Positions 53,961 to 64,000 of a stretch of 64,000 bases of DNA are shown in pieces (positions within the stretch are counted from its first letter, which is position 1; every line of letters starts with the position of its first letter). A program made the translations under genes and the position numbers. The notes under the pieces are model-generated. The model did no database searches, was not told where the DNA came from, and saw only the letters and a program-made list of their open reading frames with translations. This stretch comes from Exobasidium rhododendri (taxonomy: Eukaryota; Basidiomycota; Exobasidiomycetes; Exobasidiales; Exobasidiaceae), in contig CP110631.1 of NCBI GenBank assembly GCA_026210745.1, positions 4,464,001 through 4,528,000 on the forward strand. Direction: 5' to 3'.

Positions 53961-54136
53961 CTATAGAGCTCCATCACCACTCAAAGCAAAATTTGTATTA
54001 CAATTCAGATTCAATTTTATAATCCTATTACATCAATTATCATTCTTGCTATTATTAGCTGGAGCCCCCTCGTCTCCTAAGCAAGTGATCTTCGATGATG
54101 CGGATGCATCATCCCCCCTTACAAGCACACCTCACG

Positions 54137-54655
54137 ATGAAGAAATTCGACTACTCTCTCCTCCCAACATACACCGAAAGCATGGCACTTTCCACTCTGC
54201 TATCTTCTTCTCAGCCTCCTACTTATAGTGCTGCCGCTGGAGATCCTTCAGCAGCTGCTGCCGAGGCAGCAGCAGATACAAATTCGAACTGGTGGACCAA
54301 GACTCAGTCCATTCTCAACCACACCTTCGAAGTCTTTGTGTTTATCGCTGTTCTAGTATCCTATGTCTTTGGATCATATGCCGATCAGGTGAGTTAATAA
54401 CGATTGAACAAACGAGCGCTGTAGCTTTTACTAACACTATACTACAAGTATCCCGGATCATTCCCTTGGTTCGCTGGATTCGTTCTAGCTTGGTTCGCAT
54501 TGTTGTGCAAAGGCGTAAGAATCGCAAGTTACTTCAAGAAAGGCCTTTCATATCTCGGTCTTCTGGTGATCGTTTACCTGAGCCTCAGCTACCTATCGGA
54601 ACACTACGGATGGAAATTCTCGTTCTCTGACTGGATGAAGCGTAGCATCCAGTAA
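54137..54655 (+). CDS. Small three-helix membrane protein, copy 2 (LPTY and PPTY motifs)
   Basis: Exons 54137-54388 and 54449-54655 give 152 aa; the 60-bp intron has a perfect branch point (ACTAAC) and a phase-0 junction matching copy 1 at 3840-4346. The N-terminus has LPTYTESM and QPPTYS followed by an Ala-rich run, then three hydrophobic segments (FEVFVFIAVLVSYVFGSYA, FPWFAGFVLAWFALLC and LSYLGLLVIVYLSLSYL) and a polar, basic end (MKRSIQ). LPxY and PPxY are WW-domain ligands. Together with three helices this is the layout of Ndfip/Bsd2 adaptors, which recruit Nedd4/Rsp5 ubiquitin ligases to membranes. The family link is inference from layout, not from a recognised domain. Confidence 0.7.
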
Positions 54656-54976
54656 AGAGCATCCACTCCACCACGCTTCTGCAGGGATTCTTGCAAGGCT
54701 TTCGAAGGAGTAGGATATGGCTCCGTAGGTCGAGCTGCTTGCCATTCTATGAGTGCTGAATCGATTCGTGAAAGCAAGAGTGCAAAAGAGATCAAAAATG
54801 GGCCTCGTAGATGATCTGCCTGCGTCGTAGTCTGCAAGAAAGCGTAGCTTCCTGTAATTCGCTATTTTTCTCATACACTTATATTATAATCATCATCACT
54901 ATCACACCATCATTGTTTGAGAGCATTGTAATATCATTGAATACACAAGGGACACGAGGGAAGGGGAGGAGCATAT

Positions 54977-56503
54977 TTAGAAGGGAGAGATTGGCTGGAG
55001 TTGCATTGAGTGAGAGGCATACTGTGATTGGAACTGTTGTCGTTGATAGTGATGTTGTTGTTGTTGTTGTTGTTGTTGTGGTGGTGCTTGCTGTGGGTAA
55101 TGATATTCTTGTCGTTCATAATGGGTGTACGGAGTGTGTTGGAGTTGTCGTTCGGTTGCCGCGAGATGACGTCTGATCATGTCCTTGGCAACTTGGTCTG
55201 CCCGTTGTCGAACAATGGCCATGATATGACCGTCGTCGCTTCCGCCCTCCAAGGTTGAGGACTGGTGCTTTTCATGCGCGAGGGGCATCACGCTGCTGCT
55301 GTTGTGTTGTTCGCTTGCTTCCGTCAAGGACTGCAAGGTCGCTGCGGCTGCTTGTCTTCTGGCTGCCCGTCCGGCTCCTCTTCCACGGCTTCGACGACCA
55401 CGCGATCGGACTCTCTTCGCTGACATGGGAATTGCATACCCGTCAATCATGTTGTACTGAAGAGAAAAGCCGGTCGACTGCTCGAATTGCTGTGAAGAGT
55501 TGGGTGGTGGCAGGGGTGGAGCATACTGACCCCCTCGCTGAGTAGCAATAGTAGAAGAGGACACCGTTTGCGATCTCGTACCAGACGAGGAGCTCATTGC
55601 ACCGCCTAGTCGGATTCCACCACCGAGGACTCCCACGTTGCCCCCATCGTAGTTGATGATGGCTGCAGGGGTCTTTTCATGCGCTGAAATGGTAACGTCA
55701 CCTGCGTCTTCAAATTCATCGGTGATGGTGTCGTCACCACAATGTCCTAGCTCGATGTCGTCATCGTCAATAATGTCGAAGTTCTTGTAGCAGCCGCTGT
55801 CAATCATATCTTCGATGGACAGGTCGCTTTCGCTATCTTGAGGCGAATAGTCTGTCAAGCTGGGACAATGGTCACTGTCGTCAGCACTGCTTGTGTAGCT
55901 GCTCCTCGAGCCAGTGTTGCTACTAGCGACACTAGACGACGAAGTTGAGCGAGCATGAGTATAGAAAGAGGCGAGAGAATGTCGCGGTTGGACATGTTGA
56001 GAAAACGAGGACCATGCTCCGTGATTGGATCCGAGAGCAGGAGTCGAGGGCGATAATGTCAAGACGGGAGTGGGGAGGATGGCGCGTTGTGTCTGCTGCT
56101 GATGCTGTGTTTGTCTCTGACCGTAGATAGTCTTTACTGCTGTTGAGCCAGTGGGAGTGGACGACGGTAAATAGACTCCAGGTCCATTACCCAGACGGAT
56201 GGCGACGCAGCCGGGGTCAATCCACAGGGTGAAGGAGTGCGAGAAGAAGTCAAGCGAGCCGCCCTCTTCACTGACGTTTAGACAGGCTTGAAGAAGACCG
56301 TCATCTCTACCTTCACCGCCGCCATGAGCATGCCAAAGTATGGCTCTCGAGGCAGAAGCTCGGTCGCTGTCCTCGCAGAACCAGATGGGTGCAAAGCGGG
56401 TTGTCAGACTTGATAGCAATTGTGCTCGAAACCTCGTCGAGTCGATCGATGGATGGAGTAATGTGCACAGCTGATCGATAGCTGCCGTAATTTCGTAGAG
56501 CAT
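54977..56503 (-). CDS. BTG/Tob-type antiproliferative protein
   Basis: 508 aa from MLYEITAAIDQL; the frame is open upstream to 56689 and an earlier start (MVPSIPSSQ) is possible. The first 130 residues match the BTG/Tob fold: EITAAIDQLCTLL, FRAQLLSSLTTRFAPIWFCEDSDRAS (Box A region), SRAILWHAHGG, and FTLWIDPGCVAIRLGNG, corresponding to the animal LTLWVDPxEVxxRxGE (Box B side). Animal members bind the CCR4-NOT deadenylase and promote mRNA decay. The remaining 370 residues are disordered, with acidic (DIIDDDDIELG), Arg/Gly-rich (RSRGRRSRGRG) and Gln-rich parts; a (GTT)n tract at 55054-55079 encodes a poly-Gln run near the end. The Box A/B similarity is moderate. Confidence 0.72.
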   Translation of the reverse strand: MLYEITAAIDQLCTLLHPSIDSTRFRAQLLSSLTTRFAPIWFCEDSDRASASRAILWHAHGGGEGRDDGLLQACLNVSEEGGSLDFFSHSFTLWIDPGCVAIRLGNGPGVYLPSSTPTGSTAVKTIYGQRQTQHQQQTQRAILPTPVLTLSPSTPALGSNHGAWSSFSQHVQPRHSLASFYTHARSTSSSSVASSNTGSRSSYTSSADDSDHCPSLTDYSPQDSESDLSIEDMIDSGCYKNFDIIDDDDIELGHCGDDTITDEFEDAGDVTISAHEKTPAAIINYDGGNVGVLGGGIRLGGAMSSSSGTRSQTVSSSTIATQRGGQYAPPLPPPNSSQQFEQSTGFSLQYNMIDGYAIPMSAKRVRSRGRRSRGRGAGRAARRQAAAATLQSLTEASEQHNSSSVMPLAHEKHQSSTLEGGSDDGHIMAIVRQRADQVAKDMIRRHLAATERQLQHTPYTHYERQEYHYPQQAPPQQQQQQQQHHYQRQQFQSQYASHSMQLQPISPF

Positions 56504-57738
56504 GGTGAGAGGCGTGTCAAAGGGATGAGATGGGATGGAGTACGTGAATAGAAGGTTCTTCGTGAGGATTGCAAGTAGTGACTGTGTAGGGTAAGAAGGA
56601 GCGGGGTATAGTACGGCGAGTGAAGGCCAGTTGTCCAGAAGAAGAGGCAAGTCAGGACCAACTTGTGAGGATGGGATGGAAGGAACCAATTCTGAGTCCG
56701 TGTCTTCAGTATCTATAGATCATCGAGCTAATCATGCGCCCTGCAAAGGAGCTCGAGCCACCGACGATCCGCCTGCCTATTTCAGCCCAGCCTGAAAAAA
56801 GAGAGAGGAAAAAAAGGCACAACTAAACTCCCTCCGCCTCCGGCGCCTTTCATCGTGATACATCCTCCTGCTCCTGCTCCGCCTCCGCGTCCCTGCCTGG
56901 AAAAGGGGAATAAGGGGGTAATAGAAGTGCGAGAATGAATTGGTTCGCTCGTCATCCCTGCATCTGCTCAGAAGTGGCTATAACACGTCGGTTGAGAGAA
57001 TGTCAATAAAGAGAATTCAGTATTACATAGCCGGAGGAAAGAAATTAAACTTCTACGCTGGATATTCTTACTGTACACTTCCAAAATAGTACTAGACCGT
57101 CTCCTGCAGTACAATTACAGTGAGTGAGAGATATCACGAACACTAAGGGCAGTCTAGAGTCGAGAAGGGGGGGTGGGGTTGAGGGAAAGTTCGATTTCAC
57201 CCCGTTTCTCCCTCAATTTTGTCCTTGGGGAATGGAAAAGTGGGCATGATCCTATGTGAATCCATTTCGAAGCAGCATACAAGAAGAGTACAGTGGCTTC
57301 CATCGCCTTTCGAAACAAGTAAATTTGTCGCGGACATTGTATTCTAGTGGAACCTCAACTTATACTGTATTTGTATTGTTGTCACTAACGCGCGCCCGTG
57401 TCGGAAGCAAGGAGGTCCAAAGTTTTCTCACCGAGATCAAAGAACGCGAACGCCAGCCCGTAGGCAAAAGGGAATACTGTAGGAGATGCAGCCTGACCCC
57501 CTACCGTCTCAATGTTTGTCAAATGTGGAACGCAATCTTTTCTATTATGTACACTTAGGAAGCTCCTGAAAGAGACTCGCCGCCAAGATAGACAAACATC
57601 ATCATAGAGGACAATCTCCAAAGCCCGAGTCTAATCTATTTATATGTGTACGAGGGGAAAGAATCTACAGACACGGTGACTCCAAAGAATGACAGTGTCA
57701 TCACGGGGAGATTGGCGCTTCATGGCACATCATGGAGA
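56504..57738. other. Intergenic between BTG/Tob gene and SPF1
   Basis: 1235 bp holding the promoter of the BTG/Tob gene and the 3' region of SPF1, both minus strand. The part nearest 56503 is still open in the BTG frame to 56689. A pyrimidine and CCTCCG-rich leader lies at 56800-56900. Open frames at 57256-57621 on both strands show no protein-like pattern. Confidence 0.4.
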
Positions 57739-60700
57739 TTAGCGCCCTCCCTGCAGCTTCTTTGCTTCGCCGGCAAGATATTGTAGATTTTGAGTCAGAG
57801 CTTTTCTTCTTGCTTCTCTTCTTTCACTTCCTTTCACGATCAGCGATCGAGGCTTGAGATCGGCAAAGAGATACTTTGTACCATGTTCAATGAGATAGGA
57901 ACCCACAAAGTCAACAGCCATAGCGCCCACCAAGCGGATTTGAAAGGCGGATGGTAAGGGTGTCAATTGCAACCAGCTGTTCAATTCCGGAACGAACTCA
58001 GTAGCTCCTGCAAAGGCGATACCAAAGCACGACAAAAGACCGTAATAAAGTGCCGGATTTTGGGACATTCTCTCTCTGAAAGGTTCCCCGACATAATTGA
58101 CCGAAAAGGTGTTGACTTGCTGGCTGAGACCGATCAAGAAGACGGCAGAATTGAGCAAGGAAGGAGTGAATTTGGCTTCCAAGTCGATGACTTTCTCTGG
58201 AGCTTCATATTGAGGAACAAGCCCAGTGACGTATCGCATACTTCCGATGTGAAGTGCAAATTGAAGCAGAAGCGACAATACCAGGTAAACGTTGAAGATG
58301 TTGGCCAGTGGTCTTTCCTTGGATAGCTTTTCCTTTGGTTTCGCGCGAGAAATCATCAAAAAGCAAACGCTCATCAGCATACCAGAGATGGTCACTTGAT
58401 AGTCACCATATTTGATACCGTCCAGGTACAGAACCGAGAGTGAGTAAGCTTGAATCAGGCAATTTAGCCCCAAGATCTTGTACATTTGAATGGTGGCGAC
58501 TAGACTGCATCTGCCTTGACGAATGATTTGAGTGATGGCTGACACGTTACTCAACTTCGAAGTGAAAGGTGCTGCCACACTCGCATCGCCCAATTTGATT
58601 TGAGGCGGTCCGTCGTCTGTCTCCAAGTCGGCCATTTGTGACGTGATGGAGGACATGTCAAATTTGGCTCTACCAGTGGCTTGCTTTTGCGTCTTCATCT
58701 TCGCCAAGGCGTCTTCTCTGGCCTGTTCCAAGTCAGGGTAGACAGTCTTGAGGACTGCCGGTACAGGAGGTGGAGGCTGACCCCACTTCGACGTCAGAGA
58801 GAGTTGCTGCTCATACACTTTCTTCATTCGCTCGTTTCGTTGATGCTCGGCAATCTTGAGCAGATCTTCCGGGGTACCGTCTAAGAGGGCGACTCCGATA
58901 TTGGCAGCCTTGAGTGCTCCCACGTCATTTGTACCATCACCTGCCATGAGTGTGACATATCCAAGCTGCTTCAAGGAATTGAGAATGAACTCCTTCTGAG
59001 AAGGGCTGACTCGTGCATACACCCATGTGTTTTGAACGAGAATGTTCCATTGCTCAGGCCGTTGTTGGTACTGCTTCATAGCAACACCAGTCATGCAAAC
59101 GTCGTACGTTTCAAATAGACTTTGGTCGATCGGATCATTAGCGTCGACTGGGATCACCTTGCTTTCATCCACTGTTCTCCAAGATAATTCTGCGTCATTC
59201 TTTGCTCCTTCTCTAGCGTCCAAGATGAGCGTCTCACGATCGACAATCTCAACTTCCGTAGCAACGTGGATTGCTGTCAAGGGATTGTCTCCAGTGATCA
59301 TGATACACCTATGCGAGGAATCGTTCAATTGTTGAATGGACGCAATAGCATCCGGCTTTAGAGGACAATGGAAGATGAGGAAACCGGCAAAATCTAGTTG
59401 AGTCTCAATTTGATCTCGAGTCAAGTGATTGATGCCTTCTGAGGAAACGCCGTCCATGTATTTGTACCCTAAAGCTAAGACTCTACTTCCTCGTCGAGTG
59501 AAACCCTTGTACGTCTCGTCGTAGCCAGCTGGGAGATCGCGGTACATTGATCGCAACGTCTCTGGTGCACCTTTCACCGCTGCAAACACCTTTCGATTCG
59601 ATCCACCGCCTTCACTGACAAGACTGATGGTTGACATTCTTTTGAGCGAAGAAGAGAATTGGAAACGTCGACGCACATTCACCATGTATCGATGCTTAGC
59701 CTGAGAATCAATCGGCAAGAGGACGTCGCCCTTCATGAGCTTCCAGTTGAGTGCGTCTAACGCAGTCTTCTCCATAGGATCACCGACAAGTCCATCTTCC
59801 AGCAAGACGAGGGCATGAGCAGATGCAAGTGTCAATGTTGTGTTCTTGTCAGTATCCTTGACGTCGACGAGATCTCTAGGCCTTTTCGCACCGACATTTG
59901 CCACACCTTGGACTTGTAGATCTTCTCCTGTGATGGTTCCGGTCTTGTCGAAGCAGCAGACATCGACTCTTCCTGCATAGGGAATACGAAATGGCTCCGT
60001 GCAGAAGATTGCGTGCTTGGCTAGTGCCATCAAAGAGGCATTGACGGCCATGGAGAGCTCCATGGGCAGTTCAGGTGGTACGACCGAAGTGATGATCAAG
60101 ACACAATCGAGCAGTAGCTTTCCCTTTGGTCTTCCCATCTCCAGACCTCTTGTCCAAACATACCAACTTGCGGCAATAGCAAACACTAACAAGAATGCAA
60201 TGAACAGAAAGCTTTCCAGGTTGTTGGCCGTCACTCTGCCTTCGTTGGTAAAGACCATCAAACGGATCAATTGACCTTGCGTCGTACCAAACCCGGTCCT
60301 CAAGACAATGCCAAGACATCCACCATCCGGTGACTGAATGCCGTGGTGTCCGGTCTCAGAAGCCGTAGTCTGCAGGACCTTTGTACCTCCAAAGACCACA
60401 TTGTTCCGATCGGCTTCGTTGACATCGATCCTGTCGCTTCCCTCTCGTAATTCAATGCTTTCCTTCAGCAGAGGCGTCGATTCACCACTAAGCATTGCCT
60501 CATTCACAATGGTGCTTCCTGATAAGAGTAGTAGGTCGCATGGTGTAGCCGAGTCTTCTTTCGAGCGTGCAATGGAAACCAAGTCTCCTGGTAATAGATC
60601 AGAAGTCATGACCTCGATCCACTGACCAACTCGGTACACTTGAATGGCAAACGGTTGAATGGACATTGTTCGAAATTCAGTCAAAGTTCTCAGACGCTGC

Positions 60701-61601
60701 ATGACGTAAGGGAGCTCAGCAAGGAATTTGATATCAGTAGAGTCGTACTTTCTACTCACCTGGAACACGACGGTGCATTCAAAGACAACGAGCATGAAAA
60801 GGGTGAAGAGACTATAGTACCAGTATTCATCCAGCATCCACAAACCGACACAAAAGATCTGAAACACGAAAAAAGGTGCAACAGCATGTTCGATGAAGAG
60901 GTCGACGAAGGTAGGCGTAGGGATACTGAAGTTGTTTGGACCGAAGGTGTTGAGTGCCATCTGAATATCCTTGTCCGAAGCAAGTCCACGAGAGGCCTGA
61001 AACTCAGCCAAGGCAGGCTTGGAATCTACGGGATAGGGTAGCCTCCTGAACGTTGGCTCTGTCACCAAGGGAGAGACAAGGACCGAAGTGACAGAGGCGG
61101 TAGGATCGGGTAGCGTGAGCACATACTTGTCTGCTTGATAGGTGAAGGAAGTTTCTACCGGTAGACCTGATCGAACAAGACGATCAATACGGACTAGTTC
61201 ACCCTCGCCTTTGTGTAGGTGAGGTATAATCCGGACTACTTGAGCGTCCTTGATCGATTTCGCCTGACAAAGAAGAGAGCATCCGTTACTAACGAGCACG
61301 TAGCGGAGAGACGTACACTCTTTCTCTAACTCACCTTCAGACAAGTTAGCAAAGCCTTAGCTCCAATACTCCATCTAGTGACCAGGAAGCTCAAAGCATG
61401 ACTTGCGACTAGACCGACAGTGAAAATGAATGTCCACTCTTCCGATTTGACCCAAGTATCATACTTGAAATAGTATCCGTAAGCCCATATAGGGTATAGT
61501 GTCGCAAAAGGAATAGCATAGATGTGGTACTCAAATGGTATCCTCTTGTGCAGCGTCAATCGAGCAATATCGGGAGACTGAACTGCGACCGACCCTTCCA
61601 T
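57739..61601 (-). CDS. SPF1: ER P5A-type ATPase Spf1
   Basis: Exons 61601-61335 and 61263-57739 give 1263 aa. P5A ATPases (Spf1/ATP13A1) sit in the ER membrane and remove mistargeted or misoriented transmembrane helices. Two N-terminal hydrophobic segments typical of P5A (YHIYAIPFATLYPIWAYGYY and WTFIFTVGLVASHALSFLV) are in exon 1 and precede the P-type core. That core has MLSGESTPLLKE (actuator loop), VPPELPMELSMAVN (substrate-site helix 4), CCFDKTGTIT with the phosphorylated Asp about 528, KGAPE, MITGDNPLTA and MAGDGTNDVGALK. The start lies in the exon at MEGSVAVQSP; an upstream intron 61620-61670 in the leader is likely. Head-to-head with LSC1. Confidence 0.94.
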
Positions 61602-62022
61602 CTTGGCTCTGTAACAGGACATCGGCAATGTCAGCTTTAGAATGTCCAAGACGACTCTGTATGTACTCACATACTGTCGATATGCTACCGAGTCTAATGA
61701 GCGTTCTGAAAGTCGGTGGATCTTTCTTCCTTACAGCCACCAGGAAAGCTCCACGCACCACTCCTCCTGGCTCTGCTAAGGGAAGCGCTAGCCTTGCCCT
61801 GCAAAAGATGGACTCTTGCTTATGTCAGCACGCCACGTGTTCATGCTTTGCACTGTCTGTCCCTTCCTAACCCGGCCGTCCTCGCGCCGCCAATTTTGGT
61901 GCGAATTGGCGGCGGGAGATGAGGATGGATGAAATGGTTGGCAGGTCAAGAAGGGGAGGAGCAATGTTTAAATACTTTGTTTGCTACTTCAATCTATCCA
62001 CCTTCCTTGAGCATTTCCAGAG
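61602..62022. promoter_or_regulatory. Shared promoter of SPF1 and LSC1 with inverted CCAAT palindrome
   Basis: 421 bp. An 11-bp inverted repeat, CGCCGCCAATT at 61885-61895 and its complement at 61904-61914 with an 8-base loop, carries a CCAAT box on each strand. CCAAT boxes are bound by the Hap2/3/5 complex, which controls TCA-cycle genes such as LSC1; the link is inference. On the SPF1 side there is a probable 5'-leader intron (about 61662-61608). Confidence 0.5.
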
Positions 62023-63235
62023 ATGTTGCGATCTGCGACATCAGCAATTTCAGTGGCAAGAAGCTCCCTCTCGCCAAGGAGTGCTTCTCTTGGCCTGCGC
62101 GTCGCACAACTTTCGACCAGTGCTGTTCGACGGAGCTACGAGGACACGATCAAGAACATCCTGGTGAAGAAGGATTCCAAGGTGAGTACATTGGCGTGAC
62201 GCAGATGTGACCCCCCCCCCTTTCCCCCACCACACACATACACTCTTGCAATGCGCAATCGCTTACATATTGTATGGCTCATCTTTACAGGTCATCTGCC
62301 AAGGCTTCACAGGCAAGACTGCCACATTCCACTGCAAGCAAGCTCTCGAATATGGAACAAAGTTGGTCGGAGGAGTCTCACCAAAGAAGGCCGGTCAAAA
62401 GCACTTGGGTCTTCCCATCTTTGCTTCCGTCAAGGAGGCAATGAAGGAAACCAATGCCCATGCTACTGTTCTCTATGTGCCCCCTCCCGCTGCTGCTGAT
62501 GCCATCATCGAAGCCATTGACGCCGAAGTGCCCCTGATTGTCGCCATCACCGAAGGCATTCCCCAAGCCGATGAAATTCGTGTAAGTAGAGATTTCGGTG
62601 CTCCCGTTGGACTCATGATTGGAACGAGGCTAAACGCACTCTCTCTTCTCTAGGTTGCACAAGCTCTTAAGAAGCAGTCCAAGTCCCGATTGGTCGGACC
62701 CAATTGCCCCGGTGTGATCAACCCAGAAGGATGCAAGATCGGTATCATGCCCGGCCACATTCACTCGCCTGGATGCATCGGAATCGTTTCTCGATCTGGC
62801 ACTCTCACATACGAGGCTGTCAATCAGACCACTGAAGTCGGATTAGGCCAGTCCATTGTTGTCGGAATCGGAGGTGACACTTTCCCGGGTAGTACCACGT
62901 TGGATTTGGTCAAGCTACTGATGGAAGACGACAACTCTAAAGGGATTGTTTTGATCGGGGAGATTGGAGGATCCATGGAAGAGGATGCAGCTGAATACTT
63001 GGAGAAGCACAACAAGACTCGAAAGAATCCAAAGCCAGTCGTCGCATTCATTGCCGGAAGAACAGCACCACCTGGTAGGAGAATGGGACACGCAGGTGCT
63101 ATCATTGCCGGAGGAAAAGGAGGAGCAGATGACAAGGTTGCGGCGCTTGAAAAGGCAGGAGCGATTGTAGCAGACAGTCCTGCCAAGATCGGAGAGCTCA
63201 TGAAGAAGGCCATGAAAGAGGCAGGTTTGGCGTAG
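62023..63235 (+). CDS. LSC1: Succinyl-CoA ligase alpha subunit, mitochondrial
   Basis: Exons 62023-62181, 62291-62581 and 62654-63235 give 343 aa, all junctions in phase 0. It is the TCA-cycle enzyme converting succinyl-CoA to succinate with nucleotide triphosphate formation, with LSC2 as partner. The first exon is a mitochondrial presequence ([20 protein letters not shown]) ending near [12 protein letters not shown]. The CoA-binding Rossmann domain follows: [32 protein letters not shown] and [10 protein letters not shown]. The ligase part has [36 protein letters not shown] and [19 protein letters not shown], in which His is the phosphorylated catalytic residue. The first intron has a long C run (about 62208-62219). 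Confidence 0.96.
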
Positions 63236-63336
63236 AGGTTGTCAAGAGGGGGATGATGACAAAAGGGAAGGTATATCGTCTTTCTTCTAGAAGCAATATC
63301 ATGAATTTTTAGATGTGCGATTCGTTGATGTTGATA

Positions 63337-64000
63337 TTACAGTACATGCTGTTCAAAGTGTGATAGTGGAATGAAAGTCGTCTCTATGCCTGCCTGCGTG
63401 CGAGATCGTACCTCGACTTTGCCAGTCTTCCTTAGATTCTCACCCAAGAGAAAGATCAAAGGACAGCCGAGTAGGTCGGCGTCTGCCATTCGTACACCCA
63501 TCGACAGCTTGCTTCGATCGTCGACAGCAATGTCCCGATCACCAATGGCGTCCCAGCCAGGCAAAACGTCCGGTCGCTGCAAAGCTTGCGAAACGATCTC
63601 GGACGCTCTCCTCGTATTCTCGTCTGAAAGTAGAGGTATGATGAGAGCGGTGTAAGGGGCTACAATGCGATCCCAAACAAAGCCTTGCCTAGCTCTGACC
63701 GTTGCTGTTTTGAAGGAATCGTAGCGTTTAGATGCGATCTGAGCCAGCACACCCATGATCCGAGTGATTCCGATTCCATAACAACCCATCTGGAACGGCT
63801 CGTTGCTCTTTCCATCGTGACTTGTGAAACTAAACTCTAACGCCTTGGAGTATCGAGTCCCCAGCAAGAATGTGTGACCTACTTCAATCGACTTGATACG
63901 GCCTAAGCTTCCCAGTCTACAAGACGAACACTGGTCACCAATCTGAGCTTGTCGCAGATCCAGCACTTTAGTGGCAATAGAATTCGGTGTGGGGAAGAGA
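63337..64000 (-). CDS. AIM10: Mitochondrial prolyl-tRNA synthetase, partial (3' part)
   Basis: The frame enters from the window edge and ends at 63337; about 220 C-terminal residues are visible. It resembles bacterial-type ProRS (yeast Aim10, human PARS2): EVGHTFLLGTRYSKALEF, MGCYGIGITRIMGVLAQ (class II motif 3 with the catalytic Arg), then the anticodon-binding domain (VAPYTALIIPLL, WDAIGDRDIAVDDRSKLSMGVRMADADLLGCPLIFLLGE). A Cys pair (CSSC) lies in the insertion just before motif 3. Motifs 1 and 2 and the start lie outside the window. Convergent with LSC1, with about 100 bp between stops. Confidence 0.9.
   Translation of the reverse strand, partial: LFPTPNSIATKVLDLRQAQIGDQCSSCRLGSLGRIKSIEVGHTFLLGTRYSKALEFSFTSHDGKSNEPFQMGCYGIGITRIMGVLAQIASKRYDSFKTATVRARQGFVWDRIVAPYTALIIPLLSDENTRRASEIVSQALQRPDVLPGWDAIGDRDIAVDDRSKLSMGVRMADADLLGCPLIFLLGENLRKTGKVEVRSRTQAGIETTFIPLSHFEQHVL

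Noticed and set aside
57256-57621. 100- and 78-codon open frames between BTG/Tob and SPF1
   Set aside because: No hydrophobic, charged or family pattern, and overlapping on opposite strands.
1-64000. tRNA, rRNA or CRISPR features
   Set aside because: No tRNA B-box with cloverleaf partners, no rRNA-like blocks and no regularly spaced repeats were found on reading both strands of the intergenic DNA.

Overview
This window is nuclear DNA of a fungus, most likely a basidiomycete. The genes are closely packed on both strands. They carry no or few short GT-AG introns (about 60-117 bp, mostly GTGAGT...CAG). The gene set includes an Unc104-type kinesin-3, an Msb1-type morphogenesis protein, an SV2-like transporter, a fungalysin (M36), Mdj1 and a BTG/Tob protein. 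The low intron density would suit smut-related Ustilaginomycotina; that placement is inference, since no marker gene was compared. I saw no tRNA, rRNA, CRISPR array or organellar sequence.

Layout. 0.4-4.5 kb: ORC1, an intact Tc1-type transposon 59 bp behind it, and a small three-helix membrane protein gene built on patchwork DNA. 4.5-9.2 kb (minus): ALG9 and a DUG1/CNDP2 dipeptidase. 10.2-15.8 kb: a polytopic membrane protein, a basic nuclear-type protein (minus) and an MFS transporter. 16.1-20.0 kb: mitochondrial uS11 converging on, and overlapping, MSB1. 20.6-31.5 kb: peroxisomal acyl-CoA oxidase (minus), a transmembrane PDI, a Baeyer-Villiger-type flavin monooxygenase and a secreted fungalysin. 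31.8-36.6 kb: an IRS4-type EH protein and a seven-helix membrane protein (minus). 37.7-50.3 kb: RecQ helicase SGS1 (minus), kinesin-3 (minus) and clamp-loader subunit CTF18. 50.5-53.6 kb: eIF3f (minus) and MDJ1. 53.7-56.5 kb: a short repeat array, a second copy of the small membrane protein and a BTG/Tob protein (minus). 57.7-64 kb: P5A ATPase SPF1 (minus), LSC1, and the 3' part of mitochondrial prolyl-tRNA synthetase (minus).

Most genes are housekeeping and do not form a functional cluster. Several head-to-head pairs share short intergenic promoters (POX1/PDI, KIN3/CTF18, eIF3f/MDJ1, SPF1/LSC1).

The most unusual locus is 3.8-4.5 kb. The intron of the small membrane protein gene consists mostly of an antisense copy of part of ORC1 from the same window. 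Its 3' flank carries a sense copy of part of the MFS transporter gene 10 kb away. All nine base differences between these copies and the present genes are synonymous in the donor reading frames. The small protein family itself (copies at 3.8 and 54.1 kb) has LPTY/PPTY motifs followed by about three membrane helices, an architecture like Ndfip/Bsd2 adaptors of Nedd4/Rsp5 ubiquitin ligases.
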